Below, one piece after another: positions 52,877 to 63,997 of a stretch of 64,000 nucleotides of DNA (the first letter of the stretch is position 1; every line of letters begins with the position of its first letter). A program made the translations under genes and the position numbers. Source of the DNA: Cellulosimicrobium cellulans (GTDB lineage: Bacteria; Actinomycetota; Actinomycetes; Actinomycetales; Cellulomonadaceae); the NCBI RefSeq assembly GCF_007679345.1, contig NZ_VEGH01000002.1, forward strand, positions 310,001-374,000, written 5' to 3'. Under the pieces are notes generated by a model. The model did not search any database, was not told the DNA's origin, and was given only the letters and a program-made list of their open reading frames with translations.

Positions 52877-53856
52877 CCCTCGGTGCCCTCCTGTCGCGCG
52901 CCCGTGCCGGTCGCGGTGCCCTCCTCGGCGACGAGCCCCGGGAGGACCTCCGTGCCGGAGGGCACGCTCGCGTACCGCATGTCGACCGCGCCATCGTAGG
53001 CGGGCACCTGGACGCCCTGGTCCGGCCGGGTGACCTGGTACCCGAGCCCGACGGCGTCTACCCAGGACCGGTACGCGCGCACGGCGGGGTCGGTGGCCAG
53101 CGCGGCGAGCAGGTCCTCGGGGTCGCCGACGGCGGTGACGACGTAGGGGGGCGAGTACCGGCGGCCCTGGAGCGACAGCACGTTGCCGATGCACTGGAAG
53201 GCGCTGGTCGAGATGACGCGCTGGTCCATCAGCGCCATCGCCTCCGCTCCCCCGGCCCACAGCGCGTTGATGACCGCCTGGAGGTCCTGCTGGTGCACGA
53301 CCAGGTCGTCGGGGCCGGTGCCGGCCGGGCGGGGGCCGTCGGCCGGGGCGTCGTCCAGGCTGACCGTGATGCCGGTGCCGGTCACGGCGACCTTGCCCGA
53401 GGCGATGTCGAACGCCTCGCCCGCGGACTGCCACTCGAGCCCCACCGAGTCGGTCTGCTCCTGGGTGAGCTCGTCGACCTCGGAGCGCAGCGCGGCGACC
53501 TGGTCCGCCAGGTGCTCCCGGCGGGCGTCCTCGTTCGACTGGAGGCCGGCGAGGTCCTGCGGCTGGCGGGTGTCGGTGCCGCTGGCGAGCCGGGCGTTCG
53601 CCGTGAACAGCGCGCCCGCGAGCGCCATGACCAGGCCGATCGACAGCGTCCCCCGCAGCGCGCGGCCGCGGCGGTGCCGCTGGATGCGGTGCTGCGCGTG
53701 CTCCCGGGCGGCCCGCAGACGCGCCGACGGCTCGGCGGGCTGCGCCGGCTCCGGGGCGTCCGCGGGCGCGCCCGGGCCGGCCGGCGCGTCTGGCGCCGCC
53801 GGCGCCGCGTGGACCCCGTGGGCCCGACGCTCAGGGTGCTGCTCGGGCACGCTCAT
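52873..53856 (-). CDS. DUF881 membrane protein
   Basis: A 327-residue protein. Residues 1-70 are a Pro/Ala linker and basic region; one membrane helix follows (GTLSIGLVMALAGALFTANA). A coiled coil (LADQVAALRSEVDELTQEQT) leads into the DUF881 domain: VAVTGTGITVSLDDAP, DLVVHQQDLQAVINALWAGGAEAM, NVLSLQGRRYSPPYVVTAVG. It is the counterpart of M. tuberculosis Rv0012, next to crgA; DUF881 proteins recur near division genes but have no firm function. Confidence 0.9.
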   Translation of the reverse strand: MSVPEQHPERRAHGVHAAPAAPDAPAGPGAPADAPEPAQPAEPSARLRAAREHAQHRIQRHRRGRALRGTLSIGLVMALAGALFTANARLASGTDTRQPQDLAGLQSNEDARREHLADQVAALRSEVDELTQEQTDSVGLEWQSAGEAFDIASGKVAVTGTGITVSLDDAPADGPRPAGTGPDDLVVHQQDLQAVINALWAGGAEAMALMDQRVISTSAFQCIGNVLSLQGRRYSPPYVVTAVGDPEDLLAALATDPAVRAYRSWVDAVGLGYQVTRPDQGVQVPAYDGAVDMRYASVPSGTEVLPGLVAEEGTATGTGARQEGTEG

Positions 53857-53971
53857 CCCCCTCGGTCATCCGCCACTACGCTAGGCCACGTCCACGCGGG
53901 TCCGTGCGCGCGTCCGCTGCGCGGCGCGGGCGAGATCCGCCGAGCCAGACGGTCGACGTCAGGAGCATCCC

Positions 53972-54220
53972 GTGCCCAAGTCCAGGACGCGGCAGAAGTC
54001 GCACTACACCGCGCCCACCGAGCGCCCCTCCGGCCCCACGGTCAACCCGCCGTGGTTCGTCCCGGTGCTGGGCGGCCTGCTCGTGGCGGGTCTGCTGTGG
54101 ATCGTCGTCACCTACCTGACGAACTTCGACTACCCGATCCCCGGCATCGGCTCGTGGAACCTCGCGATCGGGTTCGCCTTGGCGCTGGTCGGGCTCGGGA
54201 TGGCCACCCGCTGGAAGTGA
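53972..54220 (+). CDS. crgA: Cell division protein CrgA
   Basis: An 82-residue protein: MPKSRTRQK basic start, NPPWFVPVLGGLLVAGLLWIVV first helix, YLTNFDYPIPGIGSWNLAIG short outer loop, second helix, ending MATRWK. This is the full CrgA pattern. CrgA coordinates FtsZ-ring and wall-synthesis proteins in actinobacteria. GTG at 53972 after CAGGAG. Divergent from the DUF881-sortase operon. Confidence 0.95.
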   Translation: MPKSRTRQKSHYTAPTERPSGPTVNPPWFVPVLGGLLVAGLLWIVVTYLTNFDYPIPGIGSWNLAIGFALALVGLGMATRWK

Positions 54221-54477
54221 CCGCGGCGCCGGTACCGGGACGACGACGCCGTCCCCCGGACCGGCGCCCGGGCCCCCGTCGCCGCCGCGCCCGGTGGTCC
54301 CGCGGCGCGGCGCGCGCGACCGTCGTCCCCAGGCCGGACCCGGTTGTCCCCAGCTCGTCCCCGGGTGATCTCGCGGTGGACCGGGACGATCCGGGCCCGT
54401 GTCCCCAGCGGTGCACAACCCTGTGGATAACTACACGGTTGTAATTCCACACCTGTGAGCAGCGCTGGGGATCGCGC
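54221..54477. other. Intergenic region with DnaA-box-like sites
   Basis: No gene is visible. It holds one exact TTATCCACA on the minus strand (54422-54430) and several weaker GTCCCCA variants (around 54325, 54343 and 54402). Two other lone near-matches, TCGTCCACA, lie at 40749-40757 and 51036-51044. The number is too small for an origin; they may be isolated DnaA sites. An AT-richer stretch follows before the rhomboid stop. Confidence 0.4.
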
Positions 54478-55329
54478 TCAGACCCGCGCGTAGGTCACCA
54501 GGGCCGCTCCCACGAGCAGCACGGCGACCGCCACGCACGACCCGACGGCGACCGCGGTGCGCCGCTCCCGCGGGGCGTAGGCGAACGCCGCACCGAGGGC
54601 GGCGCCCACCACCAGGCCGCCCAGGTGCGCCTGCCAGGCCACGCCGGGGAGCACGAAGCCCAGGACGGCGTTGATCACGAGGACGCCGACGATGCCGCCG
54701 GCGGACCGGCCGACCCGGCGCAGCACCACCAGCACGGCGCCGAACAGCCCGAACACCGCGCCGGAGGCACCCACCAGCACGGTGAACCAGGACGCCGCGT
54801 ACGGCGTCGCCAGCAGCAGGAACATCACGGACCCGCCGATGGCACTGAGCAGGTACAGCGCGAGGAAGCGCCAGCGGCCGAACGAGGCCTCCAGGAACGG
54901 ACCCACCGACCAGAGCGCCACCATGTTGAACAGGATGTGGAACAGGCTGCTGGGCGAGTGCAGGAACGCCGAGGTGAGGAACCGCCACGGCTCCGTCTCG
55001 CCGAGGAACGGCACGAACGCGAGGTCGATCGTCCAGCGGTCGCTGACCTGCTGGAGCACGTAGCTCACCACGCAGAGCCCGATGAGGGTGAGCGTGACGA
55101 CGGGGCGTCCCCCGGTGATCCGGCCGCCGAAGGCCGTACGGGCGGGGCGCTGCGCGCGCTGCCCCTCCCGCACGCAGTCGACGCACTGGATCCCCACCGC
55201 AGCCGGGCGCTGGCACTCCGGGCACGTCGGCCGGCCGCACCGCTGGCACCGCACGTAGGCGATGCGGTCGGGGTGCCGCGGGCAGACGGGGGGCGGGGTG
55301 GGCGCAGGGCCCGGCTGCGGTTGGGTCAT
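54478..55329 (-). CDS. Rhomboid-family intramembrane serine protease
   Basis: A 283-residue protein. The N-terminus has a small zinc-binding B-box-like region (CPRHPDRIAYVRCQRCGRPT, then CPECQ and CVDC). The membrane part has six or seven helices with the rhomboid features: HILFNMVALWSVG, the catalytic Ser in VLVGASGAVFGLFGA and the His in AWQAHLGGLVVG. Ser and His are both present, so it should be active. Substrates are unknown. ATG start at 55329. It follows ppiA with a 7-base gap. Confidence 0.93.
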   Translation of the reverse strand: MTQPQPGPAPTPPPVCPRHPDRIAYVRCQRCGRPTCPECQRPAAVGIQCVDCVREGQRAQRPARTAFGGRITGGRPVVTLTLIGLCVVSYVLQQVSDRWTIDLAFVPFLGETEPWRFLTSAFLHSPSSLFHILFNMVALWSVGPFLEASFGRWRFLALYLLSAIGGSVMFLLLATPYAASWFTVLVGASGAVFGLFGAVLVVLRRVGRSAGGIVGVLVINAVLGFVLPGVAWQAHLGGLVVGAALGAAFAYAPRERRTAVAVGSCVAVAVLLVGAALVTYARV

Positions 55330-55336
55330 CGAGGCG

Positions 55337-55879
55337 TCAGGACTCGAACGAGACCGACTCGATCACCACGTCCTCGACCGGGCGGTCGCCCGGGCGGGTG
55401 CGCGTGGTCGCGATCGCGTCCACGACCGCGCGGCTCTCGTCGTCCAGGACCCTGCCGAAGATGGTGTGCTTGCCGTTGAGGTGCGGCGTCTCCGTCACGG
55501 TGATGAAGAACTGCGAGCCGTTCGTGCCGCCCACCTGACCGGTGATCGGGTCGCGGCGCAGGCCGGCGTTCGCCATCGCGAGCAGGTACGGCTCGGAGAA
55601 CCGCAGCTCGGGGTGGATCTCGTCGTCGAAGGTGTAGCCGGGGCCGCCGGTGCCACGACCGAGCGGGTCGCCGCCCTGGATCATGAAGCCGTCGATGACG
55701 CGGTGGAAGATCACACCGTCGTACAGCGGGGCACCGGTGCGGGCCTCGCCCGTCGCCGGGTCGGTCCACTCCTTCTCCCCCGTCGCGAGGCCGCGGAAGT
55801 TCTCCACGGTCTTCGGGGCGTGGTTCTCGAACAGCTCCAGGCGGATGTCGCCACGGTTGGTGTGCAGGGTCGCTCGCAT
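55337..55879 (-). CDS. ppiA: Cyclophilin-type peptidyl-prolyl cis-trans isomerase
   Basis: A 180-residue cytoplasmic cyclophilin that speeds prolyl isomerisation. Landmarks: HTNRGDIRLELFENHAPKTV, GVIFHRVIDGFMIQGGDP (catalytic Arg in FHRV), GTNGSQFFITV and NGKHTIFGRVLD. The ATG at 55879 is chosen since AGGA lies 8 bases before it; a second ATG three codons upstream and a long open frame are possible but less likely. The position matches M. tuberculosis ppiA (Rv0009). Confidence 0.92.
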   Translation of the reverse strand: MRATLHTNRGDIRLELFENHAPKTVENFRGLATGEKEWTDPATGEARTGAPLYDGVIFHRVIDGFMIQGGDPLGRGTGGPGYTFDDEIHPELRFSEPYLLAMANAGLRRDPITGQVGGTNGSQFFITVTETPHLNGKHTIFGRVLDDESRAVVDAIATTRTRPGDRPVEDVVIESVSFES

Positions 55880-56028
55880 GCCCGTCATCCTGTCACGGTC
55901 CACGGGACGGTGACCCGGTGAGGATCGCGTGTTCACGCGGGACGAACACACGCCTGCCACCTGCGCGGGAGGCCGGACGGTGGCAGAGTGGGAGGTCACC
56001 TGACCAGCCCGAGCAGGAGAGTGTGGAC

Positions 56029-56985
56029 ATGGCGTTCCTGACCCGACGGAGCAAGATCGAAGCCGTCACCGACCACCTGACGTCCGAGCGCCTCAAGGGC
56101 CAGGCAGCCGCGGCCCTCGCCGACGCCGGCTCCAAGGCCGCCGACGGCGCCGGCAAGCTCGCCGCGACCGCGAAGATCCAGGCCGGCGAGGCGGCCGTCC
56201 TGGCCAAGGGCGCGGCCGAGCAGGCGGTCGAGTGGACCCAGCCGCGCGTCGAGGCGGCGGTGGAGTGGCTCATCCCGCGCATCGACCACCTGTACAAGGA
56301 GAGCGTCAAGGCCGCCGCGCCGCGGGTCGAGAAGGCCGCCGAGAAGGCCAGCCCGGTGATCGACACCGCCCACGACAAGCTGGTCGACGACCTGCTGCCC
56401 AAGCTGGTCCAGGCGGTCAACGAGGCCGCCGAGCGCGCCGGCTCGGCCGTCGAGCACGTCGCGGACAAGGAGGCGGGCAAGAAGAAGGCCCGCGCCGCCG
56501 CCGCGGCCGCCGCCGCCGCTGCCGCCGCCAAGAAGGCGGACAAGAAGCAGCACAAGGGCGCCAAGCGCTTCTTCCTCGTCGCGACGCTCCTCGGCGCGGG
56601 CGCCGCGGTGTTCGCCTGGACCCGCTCCCGGACCACCACGGACCCGTGGGCCGAGCCGTGGGAGCCCGAGGCCCCCGCCGGCGACCAGCTCCGCGCCCGC
56701 GCGGGTGACGCCGCCGACGCCGTCGGCCAGGCCGCCGGGGAGGCGGTGGCCCGCGGCCGCGAGGCCACCCACAAGGCCGCCGAGCGCGTCGCCGAGGTCC
56801 GTGAGGCCGCCGAGGAGCGCGTCGCCGAGGCGACCGAGAAGGTCACCGAGGCGGCCAAGAAGGCGACCCCGCGCCGCGCGGCCCCGAAGAAGCCGGACAC
56901 GCCGGCCGAGGGCACGACGGGCACGACGGGCACGACAGGCACGACAGGCACGACAGGCACGGACGAGGGTTCGACGCCCGCCTGA
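56029..56985 (+). CDS. Alanine/lysine-rich helical membrane protein
   Basis: A 318-residue protein of unknown function. Residues 20-170 are long amphipathic helices of Ala, Glu and Lys (KAADGAGKLAATAKIQAGEA). A poly-Ala run and lysine patch follow (KKADKKQHKGAKRF), then one membrane helix (FFLVATLLGAGAAVFAW near 182) and a second helical Ala/Glu region (AAEERVAEATEKVTEAAKKA). The C-terminus contains Gly-Thr-Thr repeats. ATG after CAGGAGAG. The composition recalls apolipoprotein- or LEA-like proteins. Divergent from ppiA. Confidence 0.72.
   Translation: MAFLTRRSKIEAVTDHLTSERLKGQAAAALADAGSKAADGAGKLAATAKIQAGEAAVLAKGAAEQAVEWTQPRVEAAVEWLIPRIDHLYKESVKAAAPRVEKAAEKASPVIDTAHDKLVDDLLPKLVQAVNEAAERAGSAVEHVADKEAGKKKARAAAAAAAAAAAAKKADKKQHKGAKRFFLVATLLGAGAAVFAWTRSRTTTDPWAEPWEPEAPAGDQLRARAGDAADAVGQAAGEAVARGREATHKAAERVAEVREAAEERVAEATEKVTEAAKKATPRRAAPKKPDTPAEGTTGTTGTTGTTGTTGTDEGSTPA
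56911..56961 (+). repeat. 9-nt tandem repeat inside the Ala-rich gene
   Basis: Five full copies of GGCACGAC(G/A) at 56911-56955 plus a partial sixth encode Gly-Thr-Thr repeats near the C-terminus. The copies are nearly identical, which suggests recent slippage and possible length variation between strains. The frame stays open at any copy number. Confidence 0.85.
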
Positions 56986-57002
56986 GCCTTTTCAGCACGC
57001 CG

Positions 57003-57045
57003 CGACGACGGCCCGGCCACCCGCGAGGGTGCCGGGCCGTCGTCG
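57003..57045 (+). terminator. Long hairpin terminator
   Basis: CGACGACGGCCCGGC plus CACCC pairs with GGGTG and CCGGGCCGTCGTCG around GCGA with one bulged base: a stem of about 19 bp starting 17 bases past the Ala-rich gene stop. Confidence 0.85.
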
Positions 57046-57162
57046 TGCAGGATCGATGACCGCGCCTGGCCGAACCTGGACATATGCGGCATTTGCTCGG
57101 GACATTTCACTCGTTTACGTACATATCCCCGGAATGTCAGACCCTCGCAATACGGTCACCAC

Positions 57163-57185
57163 ACACAGCCACCGCTGTGTATACC
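57163..57185 (+). promoter_or_regulatory. Inverted repeat and -10-like box ahead of the orphan gene
   Basis: ACACAGC-CACC-GCTGTGT (57163-57180) is a perfect 7-bp inverted repeat whose last base begins TATACC (57180-57185), a good -10 box. No convincing -35 is seen. The surrounding 150 bases are unusually AT-rich. The arrangement suggests repression at the promoter. Confidence 0.5.
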
Positions 57186-57207
57186 GGCCGTAGGCAAGGA
57201 GACGGAC

Positions 57208-57858
57208 ATGAGTGACTACTGGCTCGCAGTACTCGTAGGCGCAGGTCTCGGCGTCGTTGCCGTCGCAGCACGGTTGCTGCACACGGCGATCGTCCGGCAC
57301 CGGCACACCCGAGGAGCGCTGGACCCCGCGAAGATCGACTTCGAGTCTCAGGCCTTCCTCGCCGCCCTCTACGCGACCACGCACGAGCCGGGCGCCGAGG
57401 TGCCCGTCGGAGGCTACTGGCGGGCTCGCGGCCTCGACGCTCACCAGGCCTACGTCGTCGTCACCGAGCTGATCCAGCGAGGCTCGGTCGTCGTCAGATA
57501 CAGCGACCAGTGGTCGATGCAAGCCGCACGCTTCCTCTGCCTCGCACCGACCAGGGTCATCCTGGCGAGACGCGAGTACGACGAACGCTCCGTCGCAGCC
57601 GGCATCGGACGGGCACTGGGTCCCCACACCCGCGCATCCATCTCATCACTCAGCACGGAGCAACTTGAGCACATCGCGGCAGCGCTTGCGCAGGACGGTG
57701 CGCGAGGGATCGCCGACGCCGTTGTTGCGGCCATCAGGGCTGACAACAAGCCGTCCGCCGTGGACACCGTGCTCAAGGTGGTGTCGGCGATCTCCGACGG
57801 TCAGGCGCTGTGGCAGATCACCGCGAACGTTGTCACCGCGATGGCACGCGCCTTCTGA
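57208..57858 (+). CDS. Orphan membrane-anchored protein, lower GC
   Basis: A 216-residue protein I do not recognise. One N-terminal helix (YWLAVLVGAGLGVVAVAARL) is followed by basic residues and a soluble domain. Residues 45-95 may form a winged helix (SQAFLAALYATTH; AHQAYVVVTELIQRGSVVVR). A helical region (LSTEQLEHIAAALAQDG, then GIADAVVAAIRADNKPSAVD) fills the C-terminus. The start ATG follows AAGGAGA. Codon use is visibly less GC-biased than in neighbours, and the gene lies between conserved ppiA and tRNA-Ala, so it looks acquired. No integrase or partner is nearby. Confidence 0.72.
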   Translation: MSDYWLAVLVGAGLGVVAVAARLLHTAIVRHRHTRGALDPAKIDFESQAFLAALYATTHEPGAEVPVGGYWRARGLDAHQAYVVVTELIQRGSVVVRYSDQWSMQAARFLCLAPTRVILARREYDERSVAAGIGRALGPHTRASISSLSTEQLEHIAAALAQDGARGIADAVVAAIRADNKPSAVDTVLKVVSAISDGQALWQITANVVTAMARAF

Positions 57859-58096
57859 TCCTCCCCGCGCGAGAGTCGGCGCGGTCGCGCTCTAAGCGGG
57901 TGGAGTTTGCCGGCAAGGAAGTCGCGCCTGCCGGCAGTGCGCCCCGGCGACCACGCCCGCGCGCCTCCCGGAGTCAGGACGCCGGCGAGGTTCGTCGACA
58001 CGAGCGGTCGGCAGCCTCTGTCACGCAGACCGCGGCCCACCGGACAGAACGACGACCCCGGCAGCCCTTGGGGTACCGGGCCGTCGTCGATCGTGC

Positions 58097-58172
58097 TGGT
58101 GGAGCCAAGGGGACTCGAACCCCTAACCCCCTGCTTGCAAAGCAGGTGCGCTACCAATTGCGCCATGGCCCC
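58097..58172 (-). tRNA. tRNA-Ala, anticodon TGC
   Basis: A 76-nt tRNA. Acceptor GGGGCCA pairs with TGGCTCC (one G-U), followed by A and an encoded CCA. The D-arm region is GCGCAATTGGTAGCGC. The anticodon stem-loop CCTGC-TTTGCAA-GCAGG gives TGC. The T-arm is AGGGG-TTCGAGT-CCCCT. The 238 bases between it and the orphan gene contain no gene I can support. Confidence 0.96.
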
Positions 58173-58240
58173 GCGCGGCCGTCCGCCCCGGGGCGGCGGC
58201 CAGGTCCCGCGGCCCAGGGGCAGCGGGGTGCGGGCGGGTC

Positions 58241-58360
58241 CTACTCGACGGAGTCGGTGACCTCGGCCCACAGGTCGCGGTCGTCGCGCTCGGCGGCGTA
58301 CCGCGTCCAGAGGACGTAACCCGCGGCGGCGACCGCCACGAGGAGCAGCAGCTTCTTCAC
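58241..58360 (-). CDS. DLW-39 family small protein
   Basis: A 39-residue protein: a membrane helix (KKLLLLVAVAAAGYVLWTRY) followed by AAERDDRDLWAEVTDSVE. The conserved D-L-W and the exact 39-residue length identify the DLW-39 family, a small conserved actinobacterial protein. GTG at 58360 after GGAGGACT. It lies between tRNA-Ala and tRNA-Ile in the gyrA region. Function unknown. Easily missed because of its size. Confidence 0.9.
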   Translation of the reverse strand: MKKLLLLVAVAAAGYVLWTRYAAERDDRDLWAEVTDSVE

Positions 58361-58386
58361 GGAGTCCTCCAGCGGGTCTTCGGGAG

Positions 58387-58460
58387 TGGGCCTAAGAGGA
58401 CTTGAACCTCTGACCTCTTCCTTATCAGGGAAGCGCTCTAACCGTCTGAGCTATAGGCCC
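58387..58460 (-). tRNA. tRNA-Ile, anticodon GAT
   Basis: A 74-nt tRNA: acceptor GGGCCTA pairs with TAGGCCC; anticodon stem-loop CTTCC-CTGATAA-GGAAG gives GAT; T-arm AGAGG-TTCAAGT-CCTCT. CCA is not encoded. As in mycobacteria, ileT and alaT follow the gyrA locus. Confidence 0.96.
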
Positions 58461-58530
58461 TCCGCACACCAGGCGCGCTGGCGTGCCGGACGAGACTACC
58501 CCAGCCGGGGCGTCCCGCCCAAACCGGGGG

Positions 58531-59276
58531 TCACTCGTCCGTCATCGTCACGTGCACGCCGCCGACCAGCGCGGCGGTGATGTTGTACAGGAACGCGCCG
58601 ATCGTGGAGAGCGCGGTGATGAGGAAGATGTCGACGACCGCGACCAGCGTGGCGATCGACAGCACCCGGTCGAACTCGACGTACTGCATGAGGTTGATCT
58701 CGGAGTCCGCGAGGATCTCGGTCACGAGGTCGTTGATCGTGGCGAACACGTGCAGCGAGTCGAGCGTGATCCACACGACCGCCGTCGCGACGACGATCAT
58801 GATGCCGATCGCGACCGACATGAGGAACGACAGCTTCATGACCGACCACGGGTCGACGCGCGAGATCGCGAGCCGCACCCGGCGCGGGCCGGAGCCGGTG
58901 AGCGCGGTCGTCCCCGAGGGGCGCGCGGCGGTGGCGGTCGACGTCCCCGCACCGGACGTGGCGGCGCCCGAGGCCGCGGCCGTCGACGCGGCGGCCGGCT
59001 TGGCCGACCCGCGGGCCGCGGACCCGCCCGCGGCCGGGCGGACCGGCTCCTGCGTGGTCGTCGTCGCCGCGGCGGGCGCGGACGTGCGCCCGGAGCCGCC
59101 GGGGGCGGCGGCCGGCGTGGCCTTGGTCGCCGGGCCCTTGGCCGCGGGGGAGGCCGCGGCGGGGGCCTTCTTCGAGGCCGGAGCGGTGGCGCGGTCGGCC
59201 TGCTCGGTGGCGGTGCGGCCGGTCGGCTTGTCGCCGGCGTCGCCCTTGCGGGGCGGGATCGACGGAGGCGTGTCGG

Positions 59277-59280
<4 letters not shown>
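58531..59280 (-). CDS. DUF3566 membrane protein
   Basis: A 249-residue protein. Residues 1-130 are an Ala/Pro/Thr/Lys-rich low-complexity tail; the DUF3566 domain follows: [22 protein letters not shown], two membrane helices ([18 protein letters not shown] and [19 protein letters not shown]) and an ending [17 protein letters not shown]. It corresponds to M. tuberculosis Rv0007, always next to gyrA; function unknown. GTG start overlapping the gyrA stop as GTGA. Confidence 0.93.
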
Positions 59281-61892
<2,612 letters not shown>

Positions 61893-61942
61893 AGGTCAGT
61901 GTCCTTCGGGTGGTGGCGCGACGGGACGTCGGGAGAGCGGGG

Positions 61943-63997
61943 TCAGATGTCCAGGAACCGCACGTCGCGCGCGTTGCGCTGGATGAACGAGCGGCGGGAC
62001 TCGACGTCCTCGCCCATGAGCACCGAGAAGATCTCGTCCGCCGCGGCCGCCTCGTCGAGCGTGACCTGCAGCAGCGTGCGGTGCTCCGGCGCCATGGTGG
62101 TCTCCCACAGCTCCGAGTAGTCCATCTCGCCCAGACCCTTGTACCGCTGGATGCCGTTGTCCTTCGGGATCCGCTTGCCGTTCGCCTGGCCGTCGGCGAG
62201 CACGGCGTCCCGCTCGCGGTCCGAGTACACGTAGTCGTGCGGCGCGTTCGACCACTTGATGCGGAACAGCGGGGGCTGCGCCATGTAGACGTGGCCCTTG
62301 AGGATCAGCTCCGGCATGTACCGGTAGAGCAGCGTGAGCAGCAGCGTCCGGATGTGCTGGCCGTCCACGTCGGCGTCGGCCATGAGCACGATCTTGTGGT
62401 ACCGCAGCTTGGACAGGTCGAAGTCCTCGCCGATGCCGGTGCCGAACGCGGTGATCAGCGCCTGGACCTCGGCGTTGCCGAGCGCGCGGTCGAGGCGCGC
62501 CCGCTCGACGTTGAGGATCTTGCCGCGCAGCGGGAGGATCGCCTGGGTCTGCGGGTTCCGGCCGCGGACGGCGGAGCCGCCGGCGGAGTCGCCCTCGACG
62601 ATGAAGATCTCGCACTCGGCGGGGTTGTTGGACTGGCAGTCCTTGAGCTTGCCGGGCATCGAGTTGGACTCGAGCAGGCCCTTGCGGCGGGTGGCCTCGC
62701 GGGCCTTGCGGGCCGCGAGCCGCGCCTGGGACGCCTGGATGGCCTTGCGGATGACGTCCCTGGCCTCGTTCGGGTGCGAGTCGAGCCAGTCGCCGAACTG
62801 CTCGTTGACCACGCGCTGCACGAAGGTCTTGGCCTCGGTGTTGCCCAGCTTGGTCTTGGTCTGGCCCTCGAACTGCGGCTCGCCGAGCTTGATCGACACG
62901 ACGGCGGTGAGGCCCTCGCGGATGTCGTCGCCCGTGAGGTTGTCGTCCTTCTCCTTGAGGATGCCCTTGTCGCGCGCGTACCGGTTGACCAGCGAGGTCA
63001 TCGCCGCGCGGAAGCCCTCCTCGTGCGTGCCGCCCTCGGTGGTGGAGATGGTGTTCGCGTAGGTGTGCACCGACTCGGAGTAGGCGCTGGTCCACTGCAT
63101 CGCGACCTCGACCGAGATCTTGCGCTCGGTGTCCTCGGCCTCGAAGTCGATGACGTCGGGGTGCACGAGGTCGACCTTCTTGGCCGAGTTCAGGTGCTTC
63201 ACGTAGTCGACGAGGCCGCCGTCGTACTTGTAGGTGACGGTGCGGGCCGCGTGCGCGTCCGTGGCGGGGGTGTCGTCGCCGGCGACCTCGTCCTCGGTGT
63301 CGCCGTGCTGCGGGCGCTCGTCGGTCAGCGAGATCTGCAGGCCCTTGTTGAGGAACGCCATCTGCTGGAACCGGGAGCGCAGCGTCTCGAAGTCGAACTC
63401 GACGGTCTCGAAGATGCTGGGGTCGGCCCAGAACGTCTGCGAGGTGCCGGTCTCCTCGGTGGCCTCGCCCTTGCGGAGCTCGCCGTTCGGCTTGCCGCCG
63501 TCCGCGAAGTCCTGCTCCCAGGTGAACCCGTCGCGCTTGACGACGGTCTGCACCTTCGTGGAGAGCGCGTTCACCACGGAGATGCCGACGCCGTGCAGGC
63601 CGCCGGACACGGCGTAGCCGCCGCCGCCGAACTTGCCGCCCGCGTGCAGGATCGTCATGACGACCTCGACGGTGGGCCGGCCCTCGGTGGGGTGGATCGC
63701 GACCGGGATGCCGCGGCCGTTGTCGACGACGCGGACGCCGCCGTCGGCCAGCAGCGTGACCTCGATGTGGTCGCAGTAGCCGGCGAGGGCCTCGTCCACG
63801 GAGTTGTCGACGACCTCGTACACGAGGTGGTGCAGGCCGCGCTCTCCGGTGGAGCCGATGTACATGCCGGGACGCTTGCGGACGGCCTCGAGGCCCTCGA
63901 GGACGGTGATCGCGGACGCGTCGTAGGCGGGAGTCCCGTTCACCGTCCCCCCGGGTGCGGCGGAGGAAGGTCCGGTGGAGGGGCTCTGGTCAGCCAC
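61943..63997 (-). CDS. gyrB: DNA gyrase subunit B
   Basis: A 684-residue ATPase subunit. GHKL ATP site: [20 protein letters not shown] (Asn/Glu) and [27 protein letters not shown] metal site: [13 protein letters not shown] and [19 protein letters not shown]. Ends [17 protein letters not shown], the usual GyrB end. The GTG at 63997 is 3 bases from the window edge; because the frame could extend outside, the start is the least certain part, though residues before [18 protein letters not shown] look complete. Confidence 0.96.
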   Translation of the reverse strand: MADQSPSTGPSSAAPGGTVNGTPAYDASAITVLEGLEAVRKRPGMYIGSTGERGLHHLVYEVVDNSVDEALAGYCDHIEVTLLADGGVRVVDNGRGIPVAIHPTEGRPTVEVVMTILHAGGKFGGGGYAVSGGLHGVGISVVNALSTKVQTVVKRDGFTWEQDFADGGKPNGELRKGEATEETGTSQTFWADPSIFETVEFDFETLRSRFQQMAFLNKGLQISLTDERPQHGDTEDEVAGDDTPATDAHAARTVTYKYDGGLVDYVKHLNSAKKVDLVHPDVIDFEAEDTERKISVEVAMQWTSAYSESVHTYANTISTTEGGTHEEGFRAAMTSLVNRYARDKGILKEKDDNLTGDDIREGLTAVVSIKLGEPQFEGQTKTKLGNTEAKTFVQRVVNEQFGDWLDSHPNEARDVIRKAIQASQARLAARKAREATRRKGLLESNSMPGKLKDCQSNNPAECEIFIVEGDSAGGSAVRGRNPQTQAILPLRGKILNVERARLDRALGNAEVQALITAFGTGIGEDFDLSKLRYHKIVLMADADVDGQHIRTLLLTLLYRYMPELILKGHVYMAQPPLFRIKWSNAPHDYVYSDRERDAVLADGQANGKRIPKDNGIQRYKGLGEMDYSELWETTMAPEHRTLLQVTLDEAAAADEIFSVLMGEDVESRRSFIQRNARDVRFLDI

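Noticed and set aside
54221..54477. Replication origin
   Set aside because: Only one exact DnaA box and a few weak variants are present. In this gene order oriC should lie beyond gyrB, off the right edge.
58097..58460. tRNA genes as attachment sites of an integrated element
   Set aside because: I saw no duplicated tRNA 3' end near the orphan gene and no integrase gene in the window.
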